A stretch of 64,000 bases of DNA from RYN-230 sp963711705 (GTDB taxonomy: Bacteria > Actinomycetota > Actinomycetes > Streptosporangiales > Streptosporangiaceae), in assembly GCA_963711705.1 (NCBI GenBank), contig CAVQFM010000014.1:291372-355371 (forward strand), given 5' to 3'. The notes under the pieces were generated by a model, which had not been told where the DNA came from, did no database searches, and saw only the letters and a program-made list of their open reading frames with translations. Positions 35,688-44,188 of this stretch are shown here, one piece after another (position 1 is the first letter of the stretch; each line of letters opens with the position of its first letter). Position numbers and translations under genes: made by a program.

Positions 35688-36713
35688 ATGGCCGCATCCC
35701 ACCCGGCGGGCGGGCCGGTGGCGGTCTTTTCGCTGGGCGGCACCATCGCCATGACCGGCCCACCGGGTGAGCGGGGCGGGGTGGTCCCCACCCTGACCGG
35801 CCAGCAACTGCTCGCCGCGGTACCCGGCCTCGATGGCGCCGCGGCCGGCGTGACGGTGCATGACTTCCGCCGGGTGCCTGGGGCGTCGCTGACCATGGCC
35901 GACCTGACCGACCTGGCCGCGGCGATCAGTGCGCAGGTCGCGGCGGGCGTGGCCGGCGTCGTGATCATCCAGGGCACGGACACCATCGAGGAGTCCGCGT
36001 TCGCGCTCGACCTGCTGTGCCCGGGCGAGGTGCCGGTCGTCGTCACCGGGGCCATGCGCAGCCCGGCACTGCCCGGCGCGGACGGGGCGGCCAACATCCT
36101 CGCCGCCATCCAGGCAGCAGGCAGCCCGCTGCTGCGCGGGCTGGGCTGCACCGTGGTGTTCGCCGATGAGATCCACGCCGCCTGTTACGTGCGCAAGACG
36201 CATACCACCAGCATCACCGCGTTCAGCTCACCGTCCGCCGGGCCGATCGGCCAGGTCGTCGAGGGTGAGGTGCGGCTGCTGACCCGCCCGGCGTACCGGT
36301 ACCGGCTGCCCGTCGCCGGGGGCCCGCACGCCGCAGCGCGGACTGGGCTGGTGATGATCACCCTGGGGGATGACGGGGAACTGCTGCGCGCCGCGGCTGG
36401 GCGGTTCGACGGGCTGGTCGTCGCGGCGCTGGGTGCGGGCCACGTGCCCGCCAGCATCGTCCCGGTGCTGGCCGGCCTGGCCGGGCAGATTCCCGTGGTA
36501 CTGGCCTCGCGCACCGGCGCCGGGCCGGTGCTGTCCGCCACCTACGGCTATCCCGGCTCCGAGACCGACCTGCTCGGCCGGGGCCTGATCAGCGCCGGGT
36601 TCCTCGACCCGGTCAAGGCCCGGATCCTGCTGCACCTGCTGCTGGCCGCCGGGGCCGGCCGGGATCAGATTGCCACGGCGTTCGCGCCGGTCAGTGCCCC
36701 CGTGCGGCCGTGA
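35688..36713 (+). CDS. ansA: L-asparaginase
   Basis: This 341-aa protein is the usual length. The first catalytic Thr lies in VAVFSLGGTIAMTG (residues ~11-24) and the second in VVIIQGTDTIEESAFALDLL (~91-110). VVVTGAMRSP and the late AALGAGHVP and VLASRTGAGPV strands complete the fold. It hydrolyses asparagine to aspartate and ammonia. No signal peptide is present, so it is cytosolic. ATG 35688 follows GGGGAAGGTGAAGGAG. The gene is followed by an exceptionally long perfect inverted repeat. Confidence 0.92.
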   Translation: MAASHPAGGPVAVFSLGGTIAMTGPPGERGGVVPTLTGQQLLAAVPGLDGAAAGVTVHDFRRVPGASLTMADLTDLAAAISAQVAAGVAGVVIIQGTDTIEESAFALDLLCPGEVPVVVTGAMRSPALPGADGAANILAAIQAAGSPLLRGLGCTVVFADEIHAACYVRKTHTTSITAFSSPSAGPIGQVVEGEVRLLTRPAYRYRLPVAGGPHAAARTGLVMITLGDDGELLRAAAGRFDGLVVAALGAGHVPASIVPVLAGLAGQIPVVLASRTGAGPVLSATYGYPGSETDLLGRGLISAGFLDPVKARILLHLLLAAGAGRDQIATAFAPVSAPVRP

Positions 36714-36729
36714 CCCGGAACTGGGGCAG

Positions 36730-36793
36730 GCACCACGCACCGTGCGTTAAGTAAATAGGTGTGTCCCTATCTTTAACGCACGGTGCGTGGTGC
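36730..36793. terminator. 64-nt perfect hairpin between convergent genes
   Basis: The 21-nt arms 36730-36750 and 36773-36793 are exact inverted copies (left arm begins GCACCACGCACCGTGCG). The 22-nt interior holds a further small stem (ATAGG/CCTAT). It is centred between asparaginase (ends 36713) and the minus-strand membrane protein (ends 36822), so it can serve both strands. The A/T ends of the arms (GTTAA/TTAAC) face the loop rather than forming a U-run after the stem. Confidence 0.85.
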
Positions 36794-36821
36794 GGCCCAG
36801 CCGGTCACCGGAGCCGTGGTG

Positions 36822-37349
36822 CTAGCTGTGCTGCGCGGCGAGCGCGCGGGCCGGCAGCCGGGAGGCCCGGACGCCGAGGGCGGCGGTGCGGACCAGCACC
36901 ATCGCGATGGCCATGAAGATCAGCCCGTCCACGATGGCCGCCTCGGTGACCTGGTTGGCGACGGCCCAGCTGACCACCGGGGTGGTGAACCAGTGGGCGG
37001 AACCGTAGGAGAAGGCGGCCCGGGCGCCGATCACGGCGATCCACAAGATCGCGTACGGCGGGCCGGCCTGGCTGACCGGCTTGCCGGTCTTCGGGCTGCG
37101 GTAGACCCTCATCAGGGCGGCGGCGGCCAGGCCGCCGAGCAGGCCCGCGACGACGCCGGCCAGTTCCACCACCAGGCTCGTGCCGTGGGTGGCCGGCCGC
37201 TGGATGAACACCGGGACGACCGCGACCAGGATCAGCGGGCGCAGGATCCGCATGCGGCCGATCTTGCGCTCGGGGCCCAGGTCGGTGGCGAGCACGGTGG
37301 CGAGCACCGCGCCGTTGATGATCATCGCTTCGGTGAGCTGGGAGAGCAT
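36822..37349 (-). CDS. Multi-spanning membrane protein, DUF1453/CcdC-like
   Basis: This 175-aa protein has five hydrophobic helices: MIINGAVLATVLATDLG, LILVAVVPVFI, VVELAGVVAGLLGGLAAAAL, AILWIAVIGARAAFSYGSAH and AAIVDGLIFMAIAMVLV. The MRVYRSPKTGKPVSQAG loop between helices is conserved in actinobacterial homologues of unknown role. ATG 37349 has AGGAG six bases upstream, and the much longer in-frame extension is a shadow of the histidine kinase. It converges on asparaginase across the long hairpin and is divergent from the two-component system. Confidence 0.78.
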   Translation of the reverse strand: MLSQLTEAMIINGAVLATVLATDLGPERKIGRMRILRPLILVAVVPVFIQRPATHGTSLVVELAGVVAGLLGGLAAAALMRVYRSPKTGKPVSQAGPPYAILWIAVIGARAAFSYGSAHWFTTPVVSWAVANQVTEAAIVDGLIFMAIAMVLVRTAALGVRASRLPARALAAQHS

Positions 37350-37589
37350 GGTGAGCTCCTGGTGAGTCGTTGCTTGCTGACGGATCCACTTTCGCCGGGC
37401 CCGGCCGATTGCGAATCGGAGCGCGGGCCGGCCTTCGGCATGAGCTGACCGGGGCGGTTCTGGTACCGCGAGGTACCAGGCGGGAGCGGGTGTTTCGGCC
37501 CGTGGGCTGACGCGGTGGTGCCACGGCGGCCGGTAGCGTCGCGGTGGCCAGGACCGATGGCGGGCCTGGCGGGGCGGAGGGAGCGAGCC

Positions 37590-38904
37590 GTGAGCTGGAC
37601 CGGCGCTGGCCTGGGCGGGGCGGGCGATACTGGGGACATGCTGCGCACGGTCAACTGGGTGGCCCGCGCCCTCGGCTTCGCCTGGCTCGGCGTGCTGGCC
37701 TTCCTGATCAGCCCGCCGCACGGGCCGTCCGCCGTCCCGGTGCAGATCGCCGGGTATGCCCTGCTCGGCCTGGGCCTGCTGGCCTGGGCGCTGATCGACC
37801 TGCACCCCGCCGCGCAGCGCCAGCACACCCGGTGGCTGGCGATCATTCTCGGCGTGATCGCGGTCGCCACCGGGTTCGCGTCCGCCGCCGGGAGCGGCGG
37901 CGGCGCGCTGATCGTTTTCACGTTCGTCGCGGCCCTGACCGCCGGCGGGGAAACCACCCTGGCGGTGGGCGTGGCCGTGACCGGAGCGGGCGTCTTGGCC
38001 TTTGACGTCAGCGGGCTGGCTTACGGCGCCAGCTACCTGGTGCTGCTCGGGGTGCCGGCCGTCCTGGTGGCCGGCCTGGTCATCGGGCGCAACCGGGGCG
38101 CCTACCGGATCCAGGCCGAGCAGTCGGCGATGCTGCTGGCCCAGCGGGAGCAGCTGGAGGCCGAGCAGCGCCGGGCCGATCTGCTCGACGAGCGGGCCCG
38201 GATCGCCCGGGAGATCCACGACGTGCTGGCGCACTCGCTCGGGGCGCTCGGCATCCAGATCCAGGCGGCCCGCGCCGTGCTCACCGACCACCACGACATC
38301 GGCAAGGCGAGCGAGATGCTGGCCGCGGCCCAGAAGATGGCGGGTGAGGGCCTGGTGGAGACGCGGCGGGCGGTTCACGCGCTGCGCGCTGACACGCTGC
38401 CGCTGGCGGAGGAACTGGCCCGGGTCAGTGACACGTATGCGGAGCGTTACCACGTGCCAGCCAGCTTCCAGACCGATGGGATTCCCGGGCCGCTGCCGCC
38501 GGAGGCCACCGTGGCGCTGCTGCGCGTGGCCCAGGAGTCCCTGGTCAACGCGGCTAAGCACGCTGCCGGGCAGCGGGTCGCGGTGCGGCTCGACTACGGG
38601 GACGCTGACGTGCGGCTGACCGTCCGCAATGACCTGGCTCCTGGTGACGGCGGGAGCGGCCCGGGCGGTGCCGGTTGACGGCGGCGGCCTGGCTGGTGCG
38701 GGTGACGGCAGCGCCGGCCTGGCTGGTGCGGGTGAGACCGCGAGCGCGGCGGGAGTGAGCACGGTCAACGGTGGTTATGGGCTGACTGGCATGCGGGAGC
38801 GGCTGCGGCTGCTGAACGGGACGCTTGAGGCCGGCCGCCGGGATGATCAGTGGGTGGTGACGGCCGAGCTGCCGCGGCCGGGGGTGCGGAGCGTGGCGTC
38901 ATGA
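37590..38904 (+). CDS. NarL-type sensor histidine kinase, frameshift near 38665
   Basis: The protein is ~438 aa. Six hydrophobic segments form the N-terminal sensor, followed by a coiled helix and the HisKA_3 box ARIAREIHDVLAHSLGALG with the phospho-His near residue 210. The ATP-binding domain has LLRVAQESLVNAAKHAAG and then, in the next frame, GGYGLTGMRERLRLLNGTLE and WVVTAELP. The frames meet in a Gly-rich linker at 38650-38680, where a one-base shift joins them. GTG 37590 follows GGAGGGAG. Its stop overlaps the response regulator start (ATGA), so both form one two-component operon. Confidence 0.85.
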
Positions 38905-39663
38905 GCGTGGGAGGTTCGGCGGGCCCGGGTGCTGCCGGTGCTGGCGGTGGCGCGGGTGCTGCCGGTGGGGCGGGGAGTGCGGCGCTGCGCGTGGTTGTCG
39001 CTGATGACCAGGCCAGCGTGCGCGAGGGCCTGGTCCTGCTGCTCGGCGGGCTGCCCGACATCGACGTGGTGGGGGCGGCCGCCGACGGCGAGCAGGCGCT
39101 GCAGCTGGTGGCGGAGCACAAGCCGGACGCGATCCTGCTCGATCTGCGGATGCCGGTGCTGGACGGGATCGGCGTCATCCGCCGGCTGACGGTGGAGCAT
39201 CCCGGTGTCGCCATTGTCGTGCTGACCACGTACGCCGACGACAGCTCGGTGCTGGACGCGCTGCGGGCGGGGCGCACAGCTACCTGACCAAGGATGCCGA
39301 CCGGACGGACATCGCCCGGGCGCTGCACGCGGCCGCGGGCGGGCTGGCGGTCCTGGACCCGCGGGTGCAGGCCACGCTGCTGGCCGCCACGGCGGACGCG
39401 CGGCAGGCCGATCCGGCTGGGGCGGGGCGGGCGGCGGGGCCGCGGGTGGGCCGGGCGGCGCGGCGCCGCCGGATGGCCTGACGCAGCGGGAGGTCGAGAT
39501 CCTCGGCCTGATCGCCCAGGGACTGACCAACCCGGAGATCGCCGCGCGGCTGTTCCTGAGCAATCACACGATCAAGACCCACATCAACCGGATCTTCGCC
39601 AAGACCGGGTCACGGGACCGGGCAGCGGCCATCGGCTACGCGCACCGCCATCACATCGGCTGA
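38901..39663 (+). CDS. NarL/LuxR-type response regulator, two frameshifts
   Basis: The protein is ~254 aa in three frames. After a Gly/Ala-rich start comes the receiver domain: VVVADDQASVREGL, phospho-Asp at ~81 in ILLDLRMPVLDG, and VVLTTYADDSSVLDALRAG. Adding one G to the GCGGGG run near 39270 continues HSYLTKDADRTDIARAL. A second shift in the G-rich linker (39415-39465) reaches the LuxR HTH (LTQREVEILGLIAQGLT, AARLFLSNHTIKTHINRIFA) and stop at 39661-39663. It is the partner of the overlapping histidine kinase. The shifts sit in homopolymers and look like read errors. Confidence 0.85.
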
Positions 39664-39806
39664 CGGGCGGAGTCCGGGCTGACGGGCGGAGTCGGGCTGG
39701 CGGGCGTGGCCTGGGTCGGCGGGCGTGCATCTGCAGGGGCTGAGCGGCTCGAAGGGTTGAGCGGCCTCGCGCCGGTACGGGCTCGACCAGCAGGCGGTAC
39801 CCGATC

Positions 39807-40136
39807 TCACCCGTCATCTGGCCCGGCTGTGCTGCCGTCATCCGCGCTGGCCAGCAGGTCCAGGAACGGGCCGATCCGCAGTCCTTCCTGGGCGGAGTGC
39901 CGGAACAGGCTGTCCGGATTCACCGTGTAGCGGGTGCGCCGTCCGATCCGGGTGCGGGTGAGGTAACCAGCGGCCTCCAGGTCAGCCACGATGGCCTGGG
40001 CGGTGCGTTCGGTGATGCCCGCGGCGGAGCTGATGTCCCGGATCCGGGCTTCCGGGTTGCGGGCGATCTCCACGAGCACGTGCCCGTGCCCGGTCAGCAG
40101 CGTCCAGCTGCCGCCGTGCCCGTCGGGAAAACTCAT
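39807..40136 (-). CDS. Small winged-helix (ArsR/MarR-like) regulator
   Basis: At ~109 aa it carries a helix-turn-helix (IRDISSAAGITERTAQAIV) and wing (AAGYLTRTRIGRRTRYTVN) preceded by WTLLTGHGHVLVEIARNPEA. This matches a small conserved actinobacterial family of DNA-binding proteins with a C-terminal RHSAQEGLRIGPFLDLL segment. The start is ATG 40136 or ATG 40148. A 32-bp imperfect palindrome lies immediately upstream, a good candidate for its own operator. Confidence 0.8.
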   Translation of the reverse strand: MSFPDGHGGSWTLLTGHGHVLVEIARNPEARIRDISSAAGITERTAQAIVADLEAAGYLTRTRIGRRTRYTVNPDSLFRHSAQEGLRIGPFLDLLASADDGSTAGPDDG

Positions 40137-40167
40137 ACCACCGATCATAACCTCGCGAGAGGATCTT

Positions 40168-40199
40168 CACGAGGAAAAACACGCGTGATTTTTCTCGTG
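40168..40199. promoter_or_regulatory. 32-bp palindromic candidate operator
   Basis: CACGAGGAAAAACAC and GTGATTTTTCTCGTG form a palindrome matching at 13 of 15 positions, around a CGCG-type centre. It sits between the winged-helix gene start (40136-40148) and the plus-strand STAS gene, and is followed by TTGACA at 40206-40211. Repression of both genes by the winged-helix protein is inferred. Confidence 0.6.
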
Positions 40200-40412
40200 C
40201 TTCTATTGACAGGCTTCCGTCCGGAGCGGATCCTGATGGTGCCTTCGTTGGGGTCACAGCTGCGGATAAGGGGGGTGGCGGTGATGGGCGGCACTCGTGG
40301 CCGGGAGTCCGTTCTGTGGCTCCGGACAGCCTTCGGTGGGGCAGCCCGCTTTGGGTGGTGGCACCCCAGGGATCGCGGCGACGGAAGGACAGCAGCTCGC
40401 GCGGGGGGATCG

Positions 40413-40769
40413 GTGGTCCTGATGGCTGTTCCAGGTCCGTATCTGGACGCCGACTGGCTGCGCGTCACCCCGCTGGCCGACCGGGTTGGGCTGCGGTTGA
40501 GCGGCGAAGCGGACTGGCACACGGTGGAGATCCTGCGGCAGGCCATCGCGGAGCTGCCGCCGGAGGCCGATGAGATTCACCTGCAGCTGGCCAGCCTGGA
40601 ATTCATTGACGTGGCCGCCGCCCGCCAGCTGGTTGCCCTGGCCGAACGGCCAGCCCCGTCACGGGTCGTCTTGCATCAGCCGCCGTCCAGCCTGATGTGG
40701 CTGATCAGCCTGCTATGGCCGGACTGCCTGGACCGCTTCTCCGTCTGCGCCGGGCGCGCAGCCCAGTAG
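40413..40769 (+). CDS. STAS-domain protein (anti-anti-sigma-like)
   Basis: The protein is 118 aa. The STAS fold is suggested by VGLRLSGEADWHTVEILRQA, EIHLQLASLEFIDVAAARQL and VVLHQPPSSL. The usual phospho-acceptor serine position in the 'D-S-S' region is here EFIDVAAARQ, so it lacks the Ser of SpoIIAA-type antagonists. Such MEDS/STAS proteins are common in actinomycetes with sensory kinases. GTG 40413 has GGGGGGAT upstream; an ATG at 40284 with AAGGGGGG would add ~43 low-complexity residues. Confidence 0.65.
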   Translation: MVLMAVPGPYLDADWLRVTPLADRVGLRLSGEADWHTVEILRQAIAELPPEADEIHLQLASLEFIDVAAARQLVALAERPAPSRVVLHQPPSSLMWLISLLWPDCLDRFSVCAGRAAQ

Positions 40770-41010
40770 CCGCCCGGGCCGGCCACCGGGCTGAGCGGGC
40801 TGGGTGACCTGGGTGACCTGGGGTGGGGGGAGGGTTCCAGCGGCAGCGACCGGAATGCGCGAGCGGGTCAGGCGGCCGGCGGCGTGCTGGAATGCGCGCC
40901 TCGTGACGCCGCGGGGCGGCGGGTCACCGGCCGGCTCCGGCCGGACACGGCGGCCGCATCATGAGCAGCGGGCTCGGGCCGACGACCACACCCCGCAGGA
41001 AGGGCACCGC

Positions 41011-41600
41011 ATGAACCTCAGCGCCGAAGCCGGTCACGCACTAGGCCGGCCAGCGCCACCGGTGGTGGGCAGACCGTCCGATCCAGGCGCAGCAACTACG
41101 CCGCAGATGAAGCACTCAAGGACGTCCGGATACCCGGCCGCGCGGCATCGAGGCACCACGACGGCGCGGCCGCCGGGCCGCCGTCGACGGTGCTGATACT
41201 GACTACGCTACGAGATCGACGAGTTCGGCTATACCCCGGCCAGCACGCGGTGTCGCCGCGGCGTTCCCTGTTCAAGACAGCCGCAGCTGGTCAGCTGGTC
41301 GCGGCCAGCCGGACGATCACCGCTGGCCGCAGTCGCAGACCCCAGACGCCACGCAGCAGCCTGACCACGCCGGCTCGACGCGGCCCCGCAGTCCGGGCAC
41401 CGTTCCTGAAGCGCCCACCCCGCCGTCCAGATACCGCAGTCTGCGCCAACCCGCGACGCACGACGTCGAGTACGTCCGGCACATCGCCGCAGGCCATCTC
41501 CAACAGGCCGACTTCGGCGACCAGTACAGCGACCTGCTCGGCGGCGACGCCGGGCACCAGGTCAAGATCCCACTGATGACTACATCCCCTGACAAGCCGG
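41011..41600 (+). pseudogene. Possible decayed small gene or genes before a terminator
   Basis: An ATG with a good ribosome site at 41011 opens a frame that runs only to 41196. Plausible protein segments then continue in other frames as far as KIPLMTTSPDKP, just before the terminator hairpin at 41605. The order and spacing suggest one reading path broken by several indels, but I do not recognise the protein. Confidence 0.35.
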
Positions 41601-41604
41601 TCTT

Positions 41605-41640
41605 GCGGCCCGCCGCGCCCGGCGGCGGGCCGCCTTTACG
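41605..41640 (+). terminator. Strong GC hairpin
   Basis: Arms GCGGCCCGCCG (41605-41615) and CGGCGGGCCGC (41623-41633) pair perfectly over a 7-nt loop and are followed by CTTTACG. It marks the end of a plus-strand transcription unit from the degenerate region upstream. Confidence 0.75.
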
Positions 41641-42312
41641 CCATTGGGCGTCTGCGGGATAGCCGCACTGCGGCAGATCAGCGCGCCGGCTCGTGGCGCG
41701 GCAGCCCGGATTCCTCCGGACGCAACCATCGGTGACACCGCCGCAGCCGGACGATCGTGGCCCGCTCGAATGGATTGCTTGATCTTGATGGTCCCTGACC
41801 GGACGGGCTCCTGAGCGTGGACTGGGAACCGGAAGCTGCCCGACTCGCCGCGCAGGTGACCGGGCCGGCCCTCCGCGCTGGCGCGGCGCCGGTCTCAGCC
41901 ACGCCCGCCGTGGCGGCCAGGCGCCTGATCGCGGTGGCAGGCCGGGGGAGCAGCAAGAGGCATATATCTCGAACTGGCAACGTCTGGGTAACGGCGAGGC
42001 TAATGTGTCGGCTGAGAGTAAGGCCTCAGAGGGGGAAGGTGCCGTGCCGAACTGGGCAGATGATTCCGGCCGCCATCACTGGTACCAGGTCCCGTCGCCT
42101 CGGGCGCGTCGAGGGGTAGGCCTGGCTGGCGCCGTTAGCAGCCGTCCGGCCGGCCCGTGCCGGATCAGGCGTTCGCGCGATCGCTGACAGCAGCCGGATC
42201 CAATCTTGGCGCCCTTCGACAGAAGCTGAGCGACGCCTAGGCCAAGCCCCCCGCCCGCCCGTTCCCTCGGCTCGCTGCCGGGAGCCCCGCGCGGCCAGCC
42301 CTCGAGGAGAAA

Positions 42313-43467
42313 ATGATGTCCAGTCACCGGAAGACCAGGAAGACCAGGAAGAGGCTCGGCCTGGCCGCGGTGGCAGCCACGGCGGCGCTCGCCACGGCCT
42401 TCGCGCTCGCGCTGACGGCAGGCACCACTCACCGCAGCAGCCCCCGGGCCGCACAGCAGCTCACGGCGCACCGGGCGCAGTGGCCGCCATCGCACTGGGT
42501 GGGCCGGCGGCATGCCCACCGCCATCCGGCGGCGCACAGCCCGAGCCCGTCCGCCAGCCCGTCCCCGAGCATGACCGTCAAAGCCAGCGCGTCGCCGCCC
42601 CCGAGCTCGGCAGCCAGCACCGTCCCGCCGGTGGCCACGTCCGGTTTCCCCGATGCGTCGAACACCGGCGTCCCCGCACACACCGCGCTGACGAAGGTCG
42701 GCCCGGGTGGTCTGACCAGCGGCCCGGGCTGGGTGTACAACCCGCGCGGCTGGGTGGAGGTGACCGGCAGCAACGTCACGCTGCAGGGTCTCTACATCCC
42801 GTTCAACGTGGATATCACCTCCGCGAGCAATGTCACGGTGAAAAACGATGAGATCTACGGAGTCGGCGCCCAGTGGGGCATCAGCCTCCGCCACACCAAG
42901 AACGTCACGATCGAGAACGACAGCATTTACGGCCCAGCCGGCTGCGCCGCTCAGATGTATGAGGGTGTCAGCGACATTTACGGCGACTCGACGGGAACGC
43001 AGATCATCGGCAATGACATCTGGAACACCGCGGGGCCGGTGAGCGTCGGCAACGGCCTGATCGAGGGGAATTACCTGCACGGCCTCACTCAGTGCGGGTC
43101 GGAGCACAACGACGGGATCGGCGTCAACGCCGGCAGCACCAGCCTGGTCATTGACCACAACACGGTGCTGGACCCGCTCAACCAGACCTGCGCGATCTGC
43201 CTGTTCTCCGACTTCGGCCAGGTGCGGAACGTGACCATCAAGGACAACCTGCTGGCCGGCGGTGCCTACACCCTGTACGGCGGCCTGTCCGGCAACCAGG
43301 GCGCCTCATCGACTCCGGGAGTGACGATCACCGGGAACAAGTTCTCGGCGATGTACTACCCGAACGGGGGAACCTACGGCCCCGCTGCCCATGTCTGGTC
43401 CGGGGACGTCTGGTCCGGGAACACCTGGGCAGACGGCCCGCACGCCGGGCAGGCCATCGCCCACTGA
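42313..43467 (+). CDS. Secreted right-handed beta-helix protein
   Basis: The 384-aa protein has a twin-basic N-terminus (HRKTRKTRKRLG) and a hydrophobic signal core (LAAVAATAALATAFALALTA), then a Ser/Pro-rich linker (SPSPSASPSPS). The rest is built of ~22-residue rungs such as NVTLQGLYIPFNVDITSASN, NVTVKNDEIYGVG and NVTIENDSIYGPA, typical of pectate-lyase-like NosD/PbH1 folds. It probably binds or cleaves an external polysaccharide. ATG 42313 is preceded by GAGGAGAAA. A perfect terminator hairpin follows directly. Confidence 0.82.
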   Translation: MMSSHRKTRKTRKRLGLAAVAATAALATAFALALTAGTTHRSSPRAAQQLTAHRAQWPPSHWVGRRHAHRHPAAHSPSPSASPSPSMTVKASASPPPSSAASTVPPVATSGFPDASNTGVPAHTALTKVGPGGLTSGPGWVYNPRGWVEVTGSNVTLQGLYIPFNVDITSASNVTVKNDEIYGVGAQWGISLRHTKNVTIENDSIYGPAGCAAQMYEGVSDIYGDSTGTQIIGNDIWNTAGPVSVGNGLIEGNYLHGLTQCGSEHNDGIGVNAGSTSLVIDHNTVLDPLNQTCAICLFSDFGQVRNVTIKDNLLAGGAYTLYGGLSGNQGASSTPGVTITGNKFSAMYYPNGGTYGPAAHVWSGDVWSGNTWADGPHAGQAIAH

Positions 43468-43472
43468 TCAGG

Positions 43473-43520
43473 ATGAAGAAACCGGGCCGGCGAGCTGCTT
43501 CGCCGGCCCGGTTTCTTCAT
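43473..43520 (+). terminator. Perfect 21-bp terminator stem
   Basis: Arms 43473-43493 and 43500-43520 are exact inverted copies (ATGAAGAAACCGGGCCGGCGA) with a 6-nt loop, starting 6 bp after the beta-helix gene. The right arm ends in GGTTTCTTCATCTT, giving a short T-rich tract. Confidence 0.9.
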
Positions 43521-43570
43521 CTTCCCCGGACGTCTGAACTGGGCGACCCACCCGGCACGCTACCTACGAT

Positions 43571-43972
43571 GTGGTGCCCAGCGGCAGCTTCACCGACCCC
43601 GAATATGGCCGGGTCGGCCTCACCGAGACCGAGGCCGCCCAGCACCACGACGCAGTCGTCGGCATCGCCCGTTACGCGGACCTGCTGCGCCCCGTCGCCG
43701 ACGGCCGGTCAGAGGGCTTCTGCAAGCTGATCGCGGACCGCCGGACCCGCATCATCCTCGGCGCGCACGTGCTCGGCGAGTACTCAGCCGAGACCGTGCA
43801 GACGGTCGCGGCCTGCATGGCCGCCGGGATGACCGTCGAGCAGATCGCCGAGCTCCAGCTCGCGTTCCCCACCTTCACCGAGGGCGTCAGCATGGCCGCG
43901 CAGAAGATCTGCCGGTCCCTCGGCGTCGGACGCTTCCCCCAGGTCTGGAGCTATCTCGGCGCCGAAGACTGA
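43571..43972 (+). pseudogene. Orphan C-terminal domain of a pyridine-nucleotide-disulfide oxidoreductase
   Basis: The 133-codon fragment matches the dimerisation domain of mercuric reductase/dihydrolipoamide dehydrogenase-type flavoproteins: FTDPEYGRVGLTETEA, ARTR-like IILGAHVLGEYSAETVQTVA, and LQLAFPTFTEGVSMAAQ with the family's conserved ending. The FAD and NAD domains (about 330 residues) are absent, and the terminator of the previous gene lies only ~50 bp upstream. It is a 5'-truncated remnant, although the remaining part has kept clean codon usage. GTG 43571 is only the first possible start in the open frame. Confidence 0.8.
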
Positions 43973-44188
43973 CGGTCACCGGGCCACCGGGAGCAACAGG
44001 CGGCCGGCCGGGGCATCCGCCGACTTTTCATACCTAACGAAGACCCATCCGGGCCATCCTTCCCCGCTGTACCGCGCCCCTGGGGGATCTGCCGGAGACG
44101 CCGAGCGGGCTGTGGACGCTGCGCATGATCCGGCCGGTTACCGCCAACTGCAGCACTGAGCCGGGCGGAGCCCGGCGCCGGGTCAAGG

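Larger units (their letters stand above)
40770..42312. other. 1.5-kb stretch without a convincing intact gene
   Basis: Several frames are open, but none keeps actinomycete codon bias over its length. Coding-like scraps occur in changing frames: MNLSAEAGHALGRP at 41011 (with GGAAGGG upstream), SNYAADEALKDVRIPG near 41090, YEIDEFGYTPAS near 41208, and VEYVRHIAAGHLQQADFGDQ near 41470. A strong hairpin follows at 41605. From 41660 to 42312 nothing is recognisable; a 100-codon frame at 41817-42119 is unsupported. Confidence 0.5.

Noticed and set aside
41817..42119. 100-codon plus-strand ORF upstream of the beta-helix gene
   Set aside because: No ribosome site, no recognisable domain and an overlapping equally good minus-strand frame.
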